From Pyramidobacter sp. (GTDB taxonomy: Bacteria > Synergistota > Synergistia > Synergistales > Dethiosulfovibrionaceae): a stretch of 7,620 nucleotides of DNA. The notes under the pieces were generated by a model. The model saw only the letters and a program-made list of their open reading frames with translations, had not been told where the DNA came from and did no database searches. Positions 6,832 through 7,620 of this stretch are shown one piece after another. Where the stretch lies: NCBI GenBank assembly GCA_017940445.1, contig JAGAYQ010000186.1, positions 1-7,620 on the forward strand. Reading direction: 5' to 3'. Position 1 is the stretch's first letter. Every line of letters begins with the position of its first letter. The position numbers were made by a program, and so were the translations under genes.

Positions 6832-6859
6832 ATTATAACATTATACCTTCGAAGCGCAA
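6832..6859 (-). promoter_or_regulatory. Sigma-70-type promoter of the hydrolase/transporter cluster
   Basis: On the minus strand two perfect -10 hexamers lie 2 bases apart: TATAAT at 6845-6840 and TATAAT at 6837-6832. The downstream one is preceded by TG plus one base (TGTTATAAT), an extended -10 element, and has a weak -35 (TTGCGC, 6859-6854) at a 16-base spacing. A start near 6825 would leave an AT-rich leader of about 50 bases before the ATG at 6772. The region further upstream is AT-rich and could act as an UP element. The doubled -10 may allow two start sites 8 bases apart. Confidence 0.72.
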
Positions 6860-6883
6860 TATAGACTTAATTACTAAATGCAG

Positions 6884-6898
6884 GTCATAAATTTTGAC
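6884..6898. promoter_or_regulatory. Imperfect palindrome upstream of the promoter, possible operator
   Basis: GTCATAAATTTTGAC is a 15-base inverted repeat about a single central base; six of its seven pairs match. It lies about 25 bases upstream of the -35 element, where an activator would typically bind. No regulator gene is in the window, so the protein that might bind is unknown. An AT-rich stretch makes chance palindromes easier, hence the modest confidence. Confidence 0.35.
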
Positions 6899-6934
6899 TT
6901 TTTACCCAAGGAGCGGCACTGATGCTTTCGGCAC

Positions 6935-6962
6935 AAAAAAACTGCCCCTCGACGGGGCAGTT
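6935..6962 (-). terminator. Strong Rho-independent terminator of the radical SAM gene
   Basis: A 9-bp perfect stem (AACTGCCCC at 6940-6948 pairing with GGGGCAGTT at 6954-6962) with a 5-base loop runs directly into a seven-T tract on the minus strand (6941-6935). It starts 26 bases after the stop codon at 6989. It ends the radical SAM transcript and insulates the promoter of the hydrolase/transporter cluster from upstream transcription. The opposite strand has no T-tract. Confidence 0.9.
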
Positions 6963-6988
6963 CAATTTGTTCTGTGCAGCTTATCCAT

Positions 6989-7620
6989 TCATGAGCCGAT
7001 GATCGCGCCTTCGGAGGCGCGCACCGGGCGACGGTCAAGGCGGGCGCGAAGATAGTCCCGCTCATCGCGAAGCTCGGCCAGAAGACGGTCTTTATCCTGC
7101 GGCAAGCGTCCTTCCATCGTCACGACGTTCGAGGGATGCAGGCCGAAAAAGACGCAGTCATCGAGTTCCAGCCGCTCGATCAGCGTCTCTTCCTCGTCGA
7201 AGTACTCGCCGAATGTGCTCTCCGCAAAAGCGCCGCTCTTTATAGCCTCGTACAGCGGGCAGCCGGGATCGGCGTGGAGCGTGCCGGTGAAGATCAGATT
7301 CGGCTGCGTTGCGCTGAGCAGTTCGGCTGTAGCGATCGCGTTTTCGGAGCGCAGAGCGGGGCCGGCCGCACCGAGTATGACGTTCGCGCCCCAGGGGATG
7401 CCGGCGCGTTTCAGCCGCAGAAGTTCATGCCGTGCCTGAGCTGCGGTATAGCCTTTGTTCATCCATCGCAGCGCTTCATCAAGCCCGCTTTCCACACCGA
7501 CGTTCAAATCGCCGACGCCCGCTTCGCGCAGACGCTCCAAATCGTCGTCGCTCTTGGAAGCGATGTTTTTGATCGAGGCGTACATCGCGATCATTTCCAC
7601 GCGCGGCAGATACGCATGAA
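6989..7620 (-). CDS. Radical SAM protein, C-terminal part (5' end cut by window)
   Basis: The frame is open across the right edge of the window, giving 209 full codons; an in-frame GTG at 7600 is only an internal Val. The visible part matches the second half of a radical SAM barrel: KS-DDDLERLREAG, then NVGVESGLDEALRWMNKGYTAAQA, then AGIPWGANVILGAAG, then a C-terminal region with DPGCPLYEAIKSG and LHPSNVVTMEGRLPQDKDRLL. GVESG resembles the G-x-E-S-G element of B12-type and Elp3-like radical SAM enzymes. The cluster-binding CxxxCxxC motif would lie in the missing N-terminal part. I recall a widespread, functionally uncharacterised anaerobe family with this C-terminus, so no reaction is assigned. 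It has its own terminator and is separated from the next cluster by a promoter, so a functional link to the transporter genes is not implied. Confidence 0.82.
   Translation of the reverse strand, partial: HAYLPRVEMIAMYASIKNIASKSDDDLERLREAGVGDLNVGVESGLDEALRWMNKGYTAAQARHELLRLKRAGIPWGANVILGAAGPALRSENAIATAELLSATQPNLIFTGTLHADPGCPLYEAIKSGAFAESTFGEYFDEEETLIERLELDDCVFFGLHPSNVVTMEGRLPQDKDRLLAELRDERDYLRARLDRRPVRASEGAIIGS

Noticed and set aside
7598..7600. GTG at 7600 as start of the radical SAM gene.
   Set aside because: The frame stays open to the window edge with sensible sequence before it, and a start here would remove the catalytic cluster-binding region and half the barrel.

Overview
Every gene supported in this window lies on the minus strand, so the window is read right to left. 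From 6772 down to 1 there is one seven-gene cluster: a creatininase-family amidohydrolase, a nitrilase-superfamily amidase, an exported family-5 substrate-binding protein, two peptide-type ABC permeases and two peptide-type ABC ATPases, the last cut by the window edge. Right of it (6989-7620) is the C-terminal part of an unrelated radical SAM protein, ending at a strong intrinsic terminator.

Region by region: 7620-6989 holds the partial radical SAM gene and 6962-6935 its terminator. The AT-rich gap 6934-6773 holds a convincing sigma-70-type promoter (two perfect TATAAT boxes) and a 15-bp imperfect palindrome that could be an operator. The two hydrolase genes follow, 18 bases apart. After 109 bases comes the binding-protein gene, then a 105-base gap with a hairpin-plus-T-tract terminator. 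The permease and ATPase genes are packed with 0, 18 and 4 bases between them. This layout suggests transcription from the promoter near 6840, with partial termination after the binding-protein gene so that the soluble receptor is made in excess over the membrane complex.

Working together (inference): the binding protein captures a peptide-like or amide-containing compound, the DppBCDF-type complex imports it, and the two cytoplasmic C-N hydrolases cleave it, one possibly opening a ring or removing a group and the other hydrolysing a terminal amide. The substrate cannot be read from sequence. The pairing of a creatininase homologue that has lost one textbook metal ligand with a Nit1-like amidase and a dedicated importer is the most interesting feature.

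Organism: GC-rich genes, AT-rich promoters and strong Shine-Dalgarno sites are evident. The binding protein has a type I signal peptide rather than a lipobox, which points to a diderm with a periplasm. Together with the peptide-uptake emphasis and the style of the ABC proteins this suggests an amino-acid-fermenting anaerobic diderm such as a member of the Synergistota (Pyramidobacter/Jonquetella-like). That is a moderate-to-low confidence guess from recall, not a search. No tRNA, rRNA, CRISPR array, insertion sequence or phage gene was seen.
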